Part shown: positions 20,058-29,640 of the stretch, in pieces
Layout: every line of letters begins with the position of its first letter
Position numbering within the stretch: position 1 is the stretch's first letter
Position numbers and translations under genes: made by a program
The notes under the pieces: model-generated
Told to the model about the DNA's origin: nothing
The model's database searches: none
Seen by the model: only the letters and a program-made list of their open reading frames with translations
Assembly: GCA_963848195.1 (NCBI GenBank)
Contig: CAWKCY010000005.1
Coordinates: forward strand, 496,001-560,000
Length of the DNA: 64,000 nt
Direction: 5' to 3'
Source: CAVQBP01 sp963848195
GTDB lineage: Bacteria > Bacteroidota > Ignavibacteria > Ignavibacteriales > Ignavibacteriaceae

Positions 20058-22607
20058 TTATTTTGAATACATCTTTTTGAGAGCTTCAAAACGTTTATCT
20101 TTAATCATTTCTTTTAAGTCAGGAGATTTTTCAAGCTTAGAAATGGGAAATCCTTTTTTTAGGATATCTTCCGAAAGCCTTAGTGCCAATTCCCGTTGTC
20201 CAAGAGTTTCATATGTGACAATAGAACTTTCTTCTATATTCACATCATCAGGTGCTATTTTCAGAGCTTTATTCAAAAAATGAAGTGATTTATCCGTATC
20301 ACCTATCATAGAATAATATGATGCTAAAGTTGACAATGTAGCAGCATCACGTGGATTCACATCGAGGTTATTTTTTGCCATACTGATAGCCCGTTTAAAA
20401 TAAAAAACTGATTTATTTTTATATTCAGGTATTTGACAATAAGCAGAAGCAACATTCCCCCACATCAAATAATCACTGCTATCCAATTTAAGAGCTTTAC
20501 GGAACATTTCAGCGGCATTTTTATAATTTTCCTCATGGAAAAAATAGATACTGCCCAGATTTGAATAAGCAGAATAATCTGGCTGCAATTCAATTACATG
20601 ATTAAAGGTCGATTTGGCACTATCCCATTTTTCGAGGAACATATAAACAGCACCTAGATTATTTAATCCAAAAGTATTGTCCGGAGTCAATTCAACTACT
20701 TTTTTAAACTGTTCCAGCGCCAGGTTAAATTTTCCAAGAGAATAATAATATATACCCAGTTTATTATAACCTACCCAGAAAACCGGTTTCAATTTAATTG
20801 ATTGTATATATGTTTGCTCAGCTTTTTTGTTAAGATTAAGCGATTGATATGCAAGTGCCAGGCCATTATAGCCTTCGAAGTTATACTTATCTTGATCAAT
20901 TACTTTTTTAAATTCAGATACAGCTGTTTCAAATTTGCCTTTTTCATTCAAAAGCATCCCTGATGCAATACGAACAGGGGTTAAATTTTCATTGAGTATT
21001 TTTGATTTTTCATTAAAGGCTGACGCACTATCAAGCCAAACTATATTTTTATCATATTTATATCTATCTAAATATGCTTCAGTAAGACCGGCAAACGCGA
21101 GAACATACTTTGGATCTTTTTTGAGAGCTTCCCGGAAAAGGAGGATTGCATTTTTAATATTGACGAGGTCCCAATAATTTTGTAAATAACCGCGTCCTTG
21201 CGTATAAAAGATATATGCATCGAGATTGTCAGTCCCGCCATTATTAATCTGTGCTATTTCATGAGGGTTCAATTTAACCTCAAGCATATGTGAAAGCCTA
21301 TTAACGACATCGTCCTGAAAATTATAGACATTGGCTAACTGATAAATATCGTTTGTTGAGCTAATTTGCCGTAATGATTTAGTATCAACTAAGTTTAATA
21401 TTAAACGGATAGTATTATTATTTTTTTGAAGACTTCCAGTAACAGCCAAATCAGCGCCAAAAATTTGAGAAGCTTGTTTTGCACTAATAATATGCCTTGC
21501 CCGAATTTCAGACGAAGGAATTACCTGTATTGAATTATTGAACTGCGGCAATTGTGTTAATTGACTCGTAAGAGTCTCGACAAGTCCATCGCAAAATGCC
21601 TGACTAGCGATATCATTTCCAATATTAACAAAGGGTAGAACTGCAACCAATCTCTGTTCGGGTTTATTAGTTAATCTATTTGAGCGGGAAAGAAAGAACA
21701 AAATGGCAATAACCGAAAGCAACAGTATGAAGGAAAAGATTAATAAATTGATTTTAATTTTTGAAGTAAGACGCTTTTCTTTAATTAAAACTACACTTTT
21801 ATTTAGAGAGCTAAGAGGTAACAGATTAAATTCGACTAATATTTCATCAATTGATTGGTAACGGTTAATGGTTTTCTTTTGAAGAGATTTGATGATGAAA
21901 CTTTTAATTTTTTTAGGTGCTTCCAGTTCTTCCGGAACTCTATTTAAAATAGAATAAATTATAGCCTGGTCATATTCGCCTTTAAAAGGAAGATTTCCGG
22001 AAATCATTTCATAGAAGACAACACCGAGTGACCATATATCGGAGCGCTGGTCTACATCTTCTCCCTTTGCCTGTTCAGGGGACATATAAGCTGTAGTTCC
22101 GATAGTTGATTCATATTTTGTAATCTGGGACTGACCTCTAACTTTGGCTAAACCGAAGTCGAGTATTTTAACAATTCCGTCTTTAGTAATTAAAATATTG
22201 GCAGGTTTAATATCTCTATGAACAATATTTTTTTCATGAGCTTTTTTCAATCCTTCACAGATCTGCAGAGTAATATCGAGAGCTTCCTTTAATTCCAGCT
22301 TACCTTTTTTAAGCTTATCCTTTAAAGTTTCTCCCTCATAATAATCCATACAGATAAACAATTGACCGTCCTGGGTTTCATTAATTTCATGAACAGTGCA
22401 AATATTATTATGTTGAAGTTTAGACACTGCCTTAGCTTCATGCACAAACCTTTTTTTGATATCTTCATCCAAAGAATAAGAAGCGGGAAGAAATTTAAGA
22501 GCTACAATACGGTCTAACTTTAGGTCCTTAGCTTTAAATATAATCCCCATCCCGCCAGCACCGAGTTTTTCTATAATTTTGTAGTGCAGCACCAATTTAC
22601 CAATCAC
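20058..22607 (-). CDS. Membrane Ser/Thr protein kinase with TolB-like and TPR domains (cassette copy A)
   Basis: This 849-residue protein starts best at the GTG at 22607, with GAGG seven bases upstream, giving MIGKLVLHYKIIEKLG like its paralogue. It has the Gly loop GAGGMG, catalytic HRDIKPAN (Asp near 132), metal-binding DFG and SPEQAKG. One transmembrane helix lies near 287-306. Outside it are a TolB/FlgO-like domain (LVAVLPFVNIGND, ADLAVTGSLQ, about 320-450) and about ten TPR units to the end. The kinase faces the cytoplasm and the repeat region the periplasm. Target proteins are unknown; neighbours suggest the hybrid sensor or the small protein. Confidence 0.92.
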   Translation of the reverse strand: MIGKLVLHYKIIEKLGAGGMGIIFKAKDLKLDRIVALKFLPASYSLDEDIKKRFVHEAKAVSKLQHNNICTVHEINETQDGQLFICMDYYEGETLKDKLKKGKLELKEALDITLQICEGLKKAHEKNIVHRDIKPANILITKDGIVKILDFGLAKVRGQSQITKYESTIGTTAYMSPEQAKGEDVDQRSDIWSLGVVFYEMISGNLPFKGEYDQAIIYSILNRVPEELEAPKKIKSFIIKSLQKKTINRYQSIDEILVEFNLLPLSSLNKSVVLIKEKRLTSKIKINLLIFSFILLLSVIAILFFLSRSNRLTNKPEQRLVAVLPFVNIGNDIASQAFCDGLVETLTSQLTQLPQFNNSIQVIPSSEIRARHIISAKQASQIFGADLAVTGSLQKNNNTIRLILNLVDTKSLRQISSTNDIYQLANVYNFQDDVVNRLSHMLEVKLNPHEIAQINNGGTDNLDAYIFYTQGRGYLQNYWDLVNIKNAILLFREALKKDPKYVLAFAGLTEAYLDRYKYDKNIVWLDSASAFNEKSKILNENLTPVRIASGMLLNEKGKFETAVSEFKKVIDQDKYNFEGYNGLALAYQSLNLNKKAEQTYIQSIKLKPVFWVGYNKLGIYYYSLGKFNLALEQFKKVVELTPDNTFGLNNLGAVYMFLEKWDSAKSTFNHVIELQPDYSAYSNLGSIYFFHEENYKNAAEMFRKALKLDSSDYLMWGNVASAYCQIPEYKNKSVFYFKRAISMAKNNLDVNPRDAATLSTLASYYSMIGDTDKSLHFLNKALKIAPDDVNIEESSIVTYETLGQRELALRLSEDILKKGFPISKLEKSPDLKEMIKDKRFEALKKMYSK

Positions 22608-22655
22608 TAAAATCCTCGCATTCTGCAATAATTTGAATGAGGTGTATAATAAAAA

Positions 22656-22697
22656 ATTCGTTCCGTTCAGAATGACAATGTTTGCATAACTCCAATT
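22656..22697. repeat. Interspersed repeat (TTCAGAATGACA family)
   Basis: The block contains CCGTTCAGAATGACAATG then TTTGCATAACTCCA. It is about 80-85% identical by eye to 30714-30750, which reads CCGTTTAGAATGACAATA then TTTGCGTAACTTCA, and shares its core with 13256-13292. Confidence 0.5.
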
Positions 22698-22958
22698 ACC
22701 TTAATAAAAAAGATAGAATAATTTTAATAGTCATAAGCACTACCCAGCAATAGAATAATCTAAACCGCGTAATTTTAGACAAGAATAATACTAAAAAGTT
22801 ATTAACAATAGCCCAATAGATTTTATAACAACCAATATTGTAGTTTTTTCTTTATTTAAAGTCAATTATTAAAGTATTATTAATAACGGGAGTTATGCAA
22901 GAATCTGCATTTTGCATAGAGGGTAGGAGGATAAGATATTGTGGTGAACTGGATTTAA

Positions 22959-22991
22959 CGGCTGTCAGACGGCTGTCAGACGGCTGTCAGA
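22959..22991. repeat. Three perfect tandem copies of an 11-bp unit
   Basis: CGGCTGTCAGA is repeated three times without mismatch. The period is close to one helical turn. It is GC-rich in an AT-rich gap and lies about 350 bp upstream of the kinase start. No function is known. Confidence 0.85.
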
Positions 22992-23204
22992 TGCTTTTTA
23001 GGCAAGAAATATATAATGCCGAATGGTAAGAGGTAATAAGTTTAGATTGAAATCTGAGAATAATTTGTTCATGGATTTATTTCGGATAATTTTACAATTA
23101 AAATAGAAAAATATAAAAAGACAGGTAGAAATTAAATAGGCAGGTTAGATTTTTTTTAATAATAAAACGATATAAAACACATTTTGGTTAACTCAAAATA
23201 ATAA

Positions 23205-23227
23205 AAGCCCTCAATAATTGAGGGCTT
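23205..23227 (-). terminator. Intrinsic terminator after the HEAT-like gene (copy A)
   Basis: A perfect 10-bp stem AAGCCCTCAA/TTGAGGGCTT with a 3-base loop is followed on the minus strand by TTATTATTTTG. It lies about 90 bp past the stop of the HEAT-like gene. It would separate that gene, at least partly, from the kinase gene downstream. Confidence 0.8.
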
Positions 23228-23318
23228 AACGATGAGATAAGGAAGGTTGATGTGAGAATTTAGGTAAAAACTTTGAGTAAATATTTGAATATAGGGAACA
23301 GATAGAAATTAATGTCTC

Positions 23319-23735
23319 TTATTCCATTTTACCCTGAGCTTTTAAACAATAATCCTGATACAATTGGTGCAGCATACAATTTATACCAATACCACAATCA
23401 CCGAGTTCTGCTTCTCTTTGTACAATGAAAACACCACGAGAATCTCCAATCTTTAATAAAGACCAGGCGGCTACTAATTTAGCTCCATCATTATTTTCAG
23501 TGCGAAACATCTTCATTAAAGGGATAACTGCTTTATGAGATTTAATGTCTCCGAGGAAATAAGCGCTGCTTACTTTTAATCCCTGGTTATCGGAATTCAA
23601 ACCGGTTAAATAATTAGCTTCAATAGCTTCATATTTAGCGGAGACTGAGATTTCTTTATCCGCCTGAGCGAATACGGTAGTTGCAACTGCGATTATAAAA
23701 ACGAAGCTCAACCAATAAAAAAATATCTTTTTCAT
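23319..23735 (-). CDS. Exported HEAT-like repeat protein (cassette copy A)
   Basis: This is a 138-residue protein with an N-terminal signal peptide (hydrophobic WLSFVFIIAVATTVFAQ). The mature part has HEAT/PBS-lyase-like helices: SSAYFLGDIKSHKAVIPLM and AAWSLLKIGDSRGVF. The C-terminus holds three cysteines in GDCGIGINC...DYC, which could form a disulfide in the periplasm. The start at 23735 is chosen because AAGGAG lies seven bases upstream; a longer frame adds only AT-rich leader. It is the first gene of the cassette and is directly downstream of the GTAACA repeat element. Function unknown; a periplasmic sensor or partner for the TPR part of the kinase is a guess. Confidence 0.75.
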   Translation of the reverse strand: MKKIFFYWLSFVFIIAVATTVFAQADKEISVSAKYEAIEANYLTGLNSDNQGLKVSSAYFLGDIKSHKAVIPLMKMFRTENNDGAKLVAAWSLLKIGDSRGVFIVQREAELGDCGIGINCMLHQLYQDYCLKAQGKME

Positions 23736-23802
23736 TTTATAACTCCTTGTTTTGTTTATTAATTTGTTCGTAACAAACTTCATAAATAAACAGAAGCTTC
23801 CC

Positions 23803-23839
23803 TACCATAAGGGTAACAAAAGATAGGACTGAGGTAACA
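23803..23839 (-). promoter_or_regulatory. Candidate operator upstream of cassette copy A: GGTAAC direct repeats 21 bp apart
   Basis: Two GGTAAC(A) half sites start at 23812 and 23833, exactly 21 bp apart, and the first overlaps an inverted pair TACCAT-A-AGGGTA. The same arrangement lies upstream of copy B. Direct repeats two helical turns apart are typical of AraC-family binding sites, and the cassette encodes an AraC-domain regulator. The site is 77-105 bp upstream of the HEAT-like start codon. A further GTAACA lies at 23770. Binding is inferred. Confidence 0.6.
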
Positions 23840-23952
23840 AGAAAAAACTAATTAGGAACAGGTTTATTTTGATTAATACTTTAGTTCACAAATTATGCGT
23901 AAAGGGGAAAGAAATTGTTTAATTGTCTAATTGTTTAATAGTTTAATAGCAA

Positions 23953-26127
23953 TTAGGATTTATTATGTAAGGAAGGATTTTGAGCATATTCTGAAGGTAG
24001 GGAACCGAACAGTTTTTTAAAACATTCGGAGAAATAAGAAGGGTTATTAAAACCAACATCATAGGCAACTTCTGCAATATTCCCATAATTACCAAGTAAT
24101 AATTTAGCGGCTCTTTTCAAACGGAAATTCCTTATGAAGTCACTAGCGGACTGCCCGGTAACAGCGTGTAATTTCCTATGCAGCTGCATTCTGCTCATTC
24201 CCATTTCCCTCGCAAAAATATCTACCGAAAAATTGTAATCCGCAATATGTTTTTCAATTAAATTTGAGATACGGTATAGAAATTTTTCATCTGCAGAAGT
24301 TACAGCAATATCTTTTGGTTCAAGCAATAACTCTTTTCTGAAACGCTCTCTTAATTTTTTTCTCTGATCGATTAAATTGCTTACCCGGACCTGAAGCTCT
24401 GAAATATTAAAAGGCTTTGTTAAATAATCGTCGGCACCAGTTTCAAGCCCTTCCAATTTATTTTCCATAGAAGACTTTGCGGTTAAAAGGATAATAGGGA
24501 TATGACTTGTTCTTTCATCGGTCTTAAGGTTTGCACATAAGTCAATCCCGTTTATTTCTGGCATAATTATATCGCTTATAATTAAATCGGGAATGTACTC
24601 GATTGATTTCTTCAGTCCATCTTTCCCATTCGAGGATTCAATAATATTGCATTCGATTCCGATATTTTCTTTAATAAAGTTTCTTATATCCTTTTCATCT
24701 TCGATAATTAAAATTAGGGGAATATTATCAGAGATATTTTTATCTGCAATATCATTTTCTTCTATTTTATCTAAAGGAATTACATCCTTTTTTTCTTTAG
24801 AAGTTATTATTTGTGAAGATTCAAGCTGAAAACTTTTATAACTATCAATCTTTAGAGGTAATCTGATCCGGAATTTGGTTCCCTTATTAATTTCACTTTC
24901 GACATTGATAGTGCCTTTATGCAATTCAACCAGTTCTTTAACAAGGGCTAATCCAATACCTGTACCTCCTAATCCTGAATTTTCAGCTTTGAAGAAACGG
25001 TTAAAAATATTTTTAATTTGATTATAAGGGATACCAATGCCATTATCTTCTACATTTATATTGACTATTTTATCGTTAACAATTGAAAGATATAGAGACA
25101 CTTTTCCTTTTTCGCTGCTAAACTTTATAGCATTAGAAAGAAGATTACCTAATATTTTTTCAAATTTATCTTTATCAAAATATGTGTTTAACTGTTCAAG
25201 GTTTGATACAAATTCCAATTTAATATTTTTTATATCGGCTAAAGGATGGAAAGAGGCTACCATTCCTTTTATAAAAGAGACAGCATCCCCTTTTTCAATA
25301 TTAAGCTTCATCTTACCAGCATCGATTGAGGAAAGATCCAGAAGCTGGTTAATCAATTTCAATAGATTATTTGCACTTTTATGAATTAGAAAATATTGGG
25401 ATTGGATTGAATCATTATTATTATCTGCCATTAGTTTTTCTAATGGCCCCAAGATAAGGGTAAGAGGTGTTCTAAACTCATGAGAAATGTTTGTAAAGAA
25501 ATTTGTTTTAATTCTGTCTAATTCCTGAAGTTTTTCAGTTTCTTTAATTTTTTGAAAAGTTTCGCGCTGCAGTTCCAGATTTTTTATTAGCTGTCCGGCT
25601 TGCACTGAAATTATAGAAAAAAGGGTTAAATCGTTTTGAGAAAAGCGTTTCCCATTCTTCTTATTAATAGCCATCATTATTCCAATAATATTCCCCTCGA
25701 ACCAAATGGGGACACATAATACGGAATGAATATCTCTTTTTTCTTCTTCTGTAGCCTGAAATCTTTTATCATTGGATAAATTTTCTATCATTAATGGCTC
25801 TTTATTCAGGAGGACCCAGCCGGTGATATTTTCTCCAACATGATAGCTCCGTTTCAGGCTGCTTCTATCATCTTGCCGAATAATGGTTTTGAATGGATCG
25901 TTCCTGTTTTTTGTTACAAGCAGAATTAAACTCTGTTCGGCTTCAAGAGCTTTAATCGATTTTTTTACAATCACATGAAGCATCCGGTCAACATCTGTTT
26001 CTTTACTTGCAGCAACGGCAATATCATTCAGAAGCCTTAATTCTTCTACAGAAGCTCTTAGACGTTTTATCTCAAATTCAAGTTCTTGTATCTTTTTTGA
26101 TGATTCACTCATTGAATGATAACTCAA
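23953..26127 (-). CDS. Soluble hybrid sensor: GAF, histidine kinase, receiver and AraC domain (cassette copy B)
   Basis: This 724-residue paralogue of the protein at 17471-19618 has the same domain order: coiled coil, GAF, HisKA (NISHEFRTPLTLILG), ATPase (NLLSNAIKF, DNGIGI, GTGIGLAL), receiver (LIIEDEKD, IISDIIMPEINGID) and AraC helix-turn-helix (MSRMQLHRKL, VGFNNPSYF). All phosphorelay residues are intact, so it is probably functional although other copy B genes are damaged. The greatest divergence is in the linker between ATPase and receiver. The AraC recognition region is nearly the same as in copy A, so both may bind the same site. Confidence 0.93.
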   Translation of the reverse strand: MSYHSMSESSKKIQELEFEIKRLRASVEELRLLNDIAVAASKETDVDRMLHVIVKKSIKALEAEQSLILLVTKNRNDPFKTIIRQDDRSSLKRSYHVGENITGWVLLNKEPLMIENLSNDKRFQATEEEKRDIHSVLCVPIWFEGNIIGIMMAINKKNGKRFSQNDLTLFSIISVQAGQLIKNLELQRETFQKIKETEKLQELDRIKTNFFTNISHEFRTPLTLILGPLEKLMADNNNDSIQSQYFLIHKSANNLLKLINQLLDLSSIDAGKMKLNIEKGDAVSFIKGMVASFHPLADIKNIKLEFVSNLEQLNTYFDKDKFEKILGNLLSNAIKFSSEKGKVSLYLSIVNDKIVNINVEDNGIGIPYNQIKNIFNRFFKAENSGLGGTGIGLALVKELVELHKGTINVESEINKGTKFRIRLPLKIDSYKSFQLESSQIITSKEKKDVIPLDKIEENDIADKNISDNIPLILIIEDEKDIRNFIKENIGIECNIIESSNGKDGLKKSIEYIPDLIISDIIMPEINGIDLCANLKTDERTSHIPIILLTAKSSMENKLEGLETGADDYLTKPFNISELQVRVSNLIDQRKKLRERFRKELLLEPKDIAVTSADEKFLYRISNLIEKHIADYNFSVDIFAREMGMSRMQLHRKLHAVTGQSASDFIRNFRLKRAAKLLLGNYGNIAEVAYDVGFNNPSYFSECFKKLFGSLPSEYAQNPSLHNKS

Positions 26128-26141
26128 ATACTTAAATAAAA

Positions 26142-26486
26142 TTATTTTTGAATAATTATTGCAGGGCTTGAATTGCCCTGACCAAAATCTCTACTACCAT
26201 GATGATAAACAGAATAATGGAAAATTTCGCCTCTCTTACTTCTTGCCCCTAATAGTACTGTTAGTTCTTTAGCCTTCCCTCTTCTAATAGTGCCTAAAGT
26301 TTCTCCAAAAAGATTGGGATCAGGGAAGAAAAGTTCAACATCCGCATCTATAGCTTTCCATATTATCTTATCACCTTTACTTACCCTAACAGGTTTAATA
26401 AAGACAAACCCTTTATTATTCCGGATTGGTATGACCAGGGGCCCATCCGGATTTTGCTCGTTGTTGTTTTCATTATTACCCTTCAT
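26142..26486 (-). CDS. Small beta-rich protein of the signalling cassette (copy B)
   Basis: This is a 114-residue soluble protein, started at 26486 because GGAGG lies five bases upstream. It aligns with the copy A protein: KGDKIIWKAIDADVELFFPD, a Lys/Arg-rich turn, then FHYSVYHHGSRDFGQGNSSP. An N-terminal Asn-rich stretch replaces the copy A start. Conservation of the central strands and the HY..YH motif between diverged copies suggests a fold under selection. No signal peptide and no known catalytic motif are present. Cupredoxin-like by pattern only. Confidence 0.7.
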   Translation of the reverse strand: MKGNNENNNEQNPDGPLVIPIRNNKGFVFIKPVRVSKGDKIIWKAIDADVELFFPDPNLFGETLGTIRRGKAKELTVLLGARSKRGEIFHYSVYHHGSRDFGQGNSSPAIIIQK

Positions 26487-26514
26487 TTTACCTCCGTTTA
26501 GTTTTTGGAACAAT

Positions 26515-29074
26515 TTATTTACCGGAATTATTAAACTTTTCTTTTAATTTTTGAAATCTTTTATCTTTCAACATATTCTTTAAATCAGGCGATTTTTCAA
26601 GCTTAGAAACGGGGAAACCTTTTTCCAAAATTTTTTCTGTTAAATTGAGCGCTTCATCCCTTATACCTAAAGTCTCATATGTTTCGATATCCCTTTCCAT
26701 AATATCAACTTCATCAGGAGATAACTCCAGTGATTTTTTTAAATATTGAATAGACTTCCCATCATTTTTTATCATAGAATAATAGGATGCTAACAGAGAC
26801 AAGGCAGTAGAATTATTAGGATTTATCTTTAAATCTTTTTCTCCAAGTTCAATAGCGTGTTTATAACTTTCAATTGATTTATTCATGTAACCGGGAATTT
26901 GATAATATGCAGCAGCCAAATTTCCCCATAGGATATAATTACTGCTGTCAAGCTTTAAAGCATTCTCAAACATTTCCGCGGCAAATTTATAATTTTGATC
27001 ATGGAAAAAATAAAGGTCACCAAGATTAGAGTAAGTATTATAATCGGGTTTAATCATAAGTATCTGTTTAAAAGTCGATTCTGCCTCCTTCCATCTTTCG
27101 AGGTACATATACATAGCGCCTAAATTATTCAGGCCATAAGTATTATCAGGTGTTAATTCTCTGACTTTAATAAATTGTTCCAATGCCTCATTAAATTTGC
27201 CATGTGAATAATAAAAGGCCCCTAAATAATTATATCCCACCCAATATGAAGGTTTTAGTTTAATAGCTTGTTTGTACGTAAATTCAGCCTCCTTATCAAG
27301 ATTTAGAGCAAGATATGATTCAGCTAATTCATTATAAGCATCGGAATTATATTTATCCTCTTCAATAGCTTTTTTAAATTCTAAAATAGCATCATTGTAG
27401 CTGCCTTTTTCATTTAAAACAATTCCAGTTGTAATCCGAACGACAGGTACATTTTCATTTATATTTTTAGCAAGTTTACTGAATATATATGCACTATCAA
27501 TCCATTTTGTATTTTTATCATTTCTATATTTCCTTATAAATGCCTGGCTTAAACCTGCATAAGCAAAAACATATTGTGAATCTTTGTTCAAAGCCTCACG
27601 GAAAAGATGAATTGCAATATCAATGTTTTGGGTCTCCCAATATTTTTGCAAATAACCTCGACCTTTGGTATATAAATCGTATGCATCCGGATTACCCGTG
27701 ACACCATCATTTATTTGTTTAATTTCTTCCGGATTAAGTTTTACTTCCAGCATATTTGCAAGTTGTGAAACAACCTGATCCTGGAAATTATAAACATTAG
27801 ATAAGCTATAATTCTCAATCGAAGAGCTTACTTGCCGTAATGATTTAGTATCTACTAAATTCAATATTAAACGAATTCTATTATAATATTTTTGAATGCT
27901 TCCAGTAACAGCCAGATCTGCACCAAATATTAAAGAGGCATCTTTGGCACTTGAGATTTTTCTATCACGGATTTCTGAGGATGGGATGACCTGGATGGTG
28001 CCATTGAACTCCGGCATTTGTGTTAATTGACTGGTAAGAGTTTCAATCAAGCCGTCACAAAAAGCTTGATTTGCCGGATCGCTTCCAATATTTACAAGCG
28101 GTAGTACTGCCACCTGTTTTTCTTCGTTTTTATTGATGGAAGAGGGAACATTTTTTATTAAAAGCCAGGTTATTGAGGTTAAAACAATAATAAAGAGTAA
28201 ATATTTTAAATATTTCTTAATATTTGTGCAGGGAAATAGATCTTCTTTTTCTATTAAGAATATTTCTCTTTACGGAATCAGGAGAAATGAGGTTAAATTC
28301 AACAAGTATCTCATCGATTGATTGATACCTATTTACAGGTTTTTTCTGCAGACATCTATAAATAAATTTTTGTATTTTTTTTGCGGTATCAATTTTTTCC
28401 GGAGTTCTATTTAAGATAGAATAAATTATTGCCTGGTCGTACTCACCTTTAAAAGGGAGCTTAGCGGAAATCATTTCATAAAAAACGACACCAAGAGACC
28501 AAATATCAGTTCTTTGATCAATAATCTCTCCTTTAGCCTGTTCAGGCGACATATAGGCGGTTGTCCCTACAGTTGATCCTGTTTTAGTTAAGTGAGTTTC
28601 TCCTTTTATTTTGGCTAAACCAAAATCCAATATTTTTACAATACCATCTGTAGTGATGAAAATATTAGCAGGTTTTATATCTCGATGGATAATGTTTTTT
28701 TCATGTGCATTTTTTAATCCTTCACAAATTTGAATTGTAATATCCAGAGCCTCATTTAATTCCAGTTTTCCATTTCCCAGCTTTTCTTTTAATGATTGAC
28801 CTTCATAATAATCCATACAAATGAACAATTGACCTTCGTCGGTTTCATTTATTTCGTGCACTGTACAGATATTGTTATGCTGAAGTTTAGATACTGCTTT
28901 TGCTTCCAGAATGAAGCGTTTTTTAATTTCCTCATCTGCAGAATAAAAAGGAGGTAAGAATTTAAGTGCAACTATCCGGTCTAGTTTCTGGTCGATTGCT
29001 TTAAAAATTACACCCATCCCGCCTACGCCGAGTTTTTCTATAATGGTATAATGAGAGATTGTTTGACCTATCAT
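26515..29074 (-). pseudogene. Membrane Ser/Thr protein kinase with TolB-like and TPR domains (copy B), one frameshift
   Basis: The first 270 or so codons encode an intact kinase domain (GVGGMG, HRDIKPAN, DFG, SPEQAKG) that then goes out of frame near 28261 and stops at 28217. In the shifted frame the protein continues as FLIEKED, a transmembrane helix (LFIIVLTSITWLL), a TolB-like domain (VAVLPLVNIGSD) and TPR units to 26515. The restored protein is about 850 residues and collinear with copy A. One extra base, or two missing, explains the break. Either the gene is decaying and could yield a separate soluble kinase, or the assembly has an indel. Confidence 0.85.
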
Positions 29075-29317
29075 TGCTTTTTTAAGTTTTTTTAATTCCG
29101 AAAATATTTAAAGCGGGAGAGATTTTGATATAATCACTTGATTATAAACTCCCACTATAAATTTATATAACGGGATAAGATTTTTGATGTTTGATCAAAA
29201 TCACCAGATGAAATGTATATTTACAAAAAAGATTTTCAATTTGCAAAAGTAAATAGAGTTCATTTAATAACTGTGATCAAGATAATAAAGTCTATTTTAG
29301 AATAATATCAATTGTAT

Positions 29318-29509
29318 TCATATTCTCAAGAAATAGGCACCCCAAATATTTAATCCATCGTTTTGGGATTGTAAAACTGTTAAATAATTCGCTTCAATGT
29401 CTGAAGTTTTGGAAGATACAGAAGTTTCTCTATCATTTTGGGGAAAAGAAATAGTAGCAAATGCAACAATACAGATAAAGCAAAACCAGATAAATAAAGA
29501 CCTTTTCAT
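29318..29509 (-). pseudogene. Truncated exported HEAT-like protein (cassette copy B)
   Basis: The 63 residues align with the first half of the copy A protein: a signal peptide, then RETSVSSKTSDIEANYLTVL and the first HEAT-like helix GAYFL, where it stops. Sequence matching the second half and its three cysteines is absent from the 243-bp gap downstream, so this is loss rather than a single frameshift. The upstream element and the ribosome-binding site (GAGG) are kept. It is probably non-functional, or gives only a short exported peptide. Confidence 0.7.
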
Positions 29510-29565
29510 TTTAGACCTCGCATAATTTATTTATTACAAATTTCATAAATAAACTGAGGATTTTC

Positions 29566-29602
29566 TACCATAATGGTAACAAATAATGACACAGATGTAA
29601 CA
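29566..29602 (-). promoter_or_regulatory. Candidate operator upstream of cassette copy B: GTAAC direct repeats 21 bp apart
   Basis: GGTAAC at 29575 and TGTAAC at 29596 are 21 bp apart, as in copy A. The first half lies in a perfect inverted repeat TACCATAATGGTA (29566-29578). The region between this element and the start codon also shares TTTATTTATGAA on the minus strand with copy A. It lies 57-93 bp upstream of the truncated HEAT-like start. It is the likely site for the AraC domain of the hybrid sensors; this is inference. Confidence 0.6.
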
Positions 29603-29640
29603 TTTTCTTCAAGTTTGTAAGTTGAAACAGAAAATTTCAG

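Larger units (their letters stand above)
22608..23318. other. 711-bp non-coding gap in cassette copy A
   Basis: No supported gene is seen. The gap holds a copy of the TTCAGAATGACA-type dispersed repeat (22656-22697), three tandem 11-bp units (22959-22991) and an intrinsic terminator (23205-23227). The equivalent gap in copy B is only 243 bp and lacks these elements, so this gap has gained sequence since the duplication or copy B has lost it. Confidence 0.7.
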
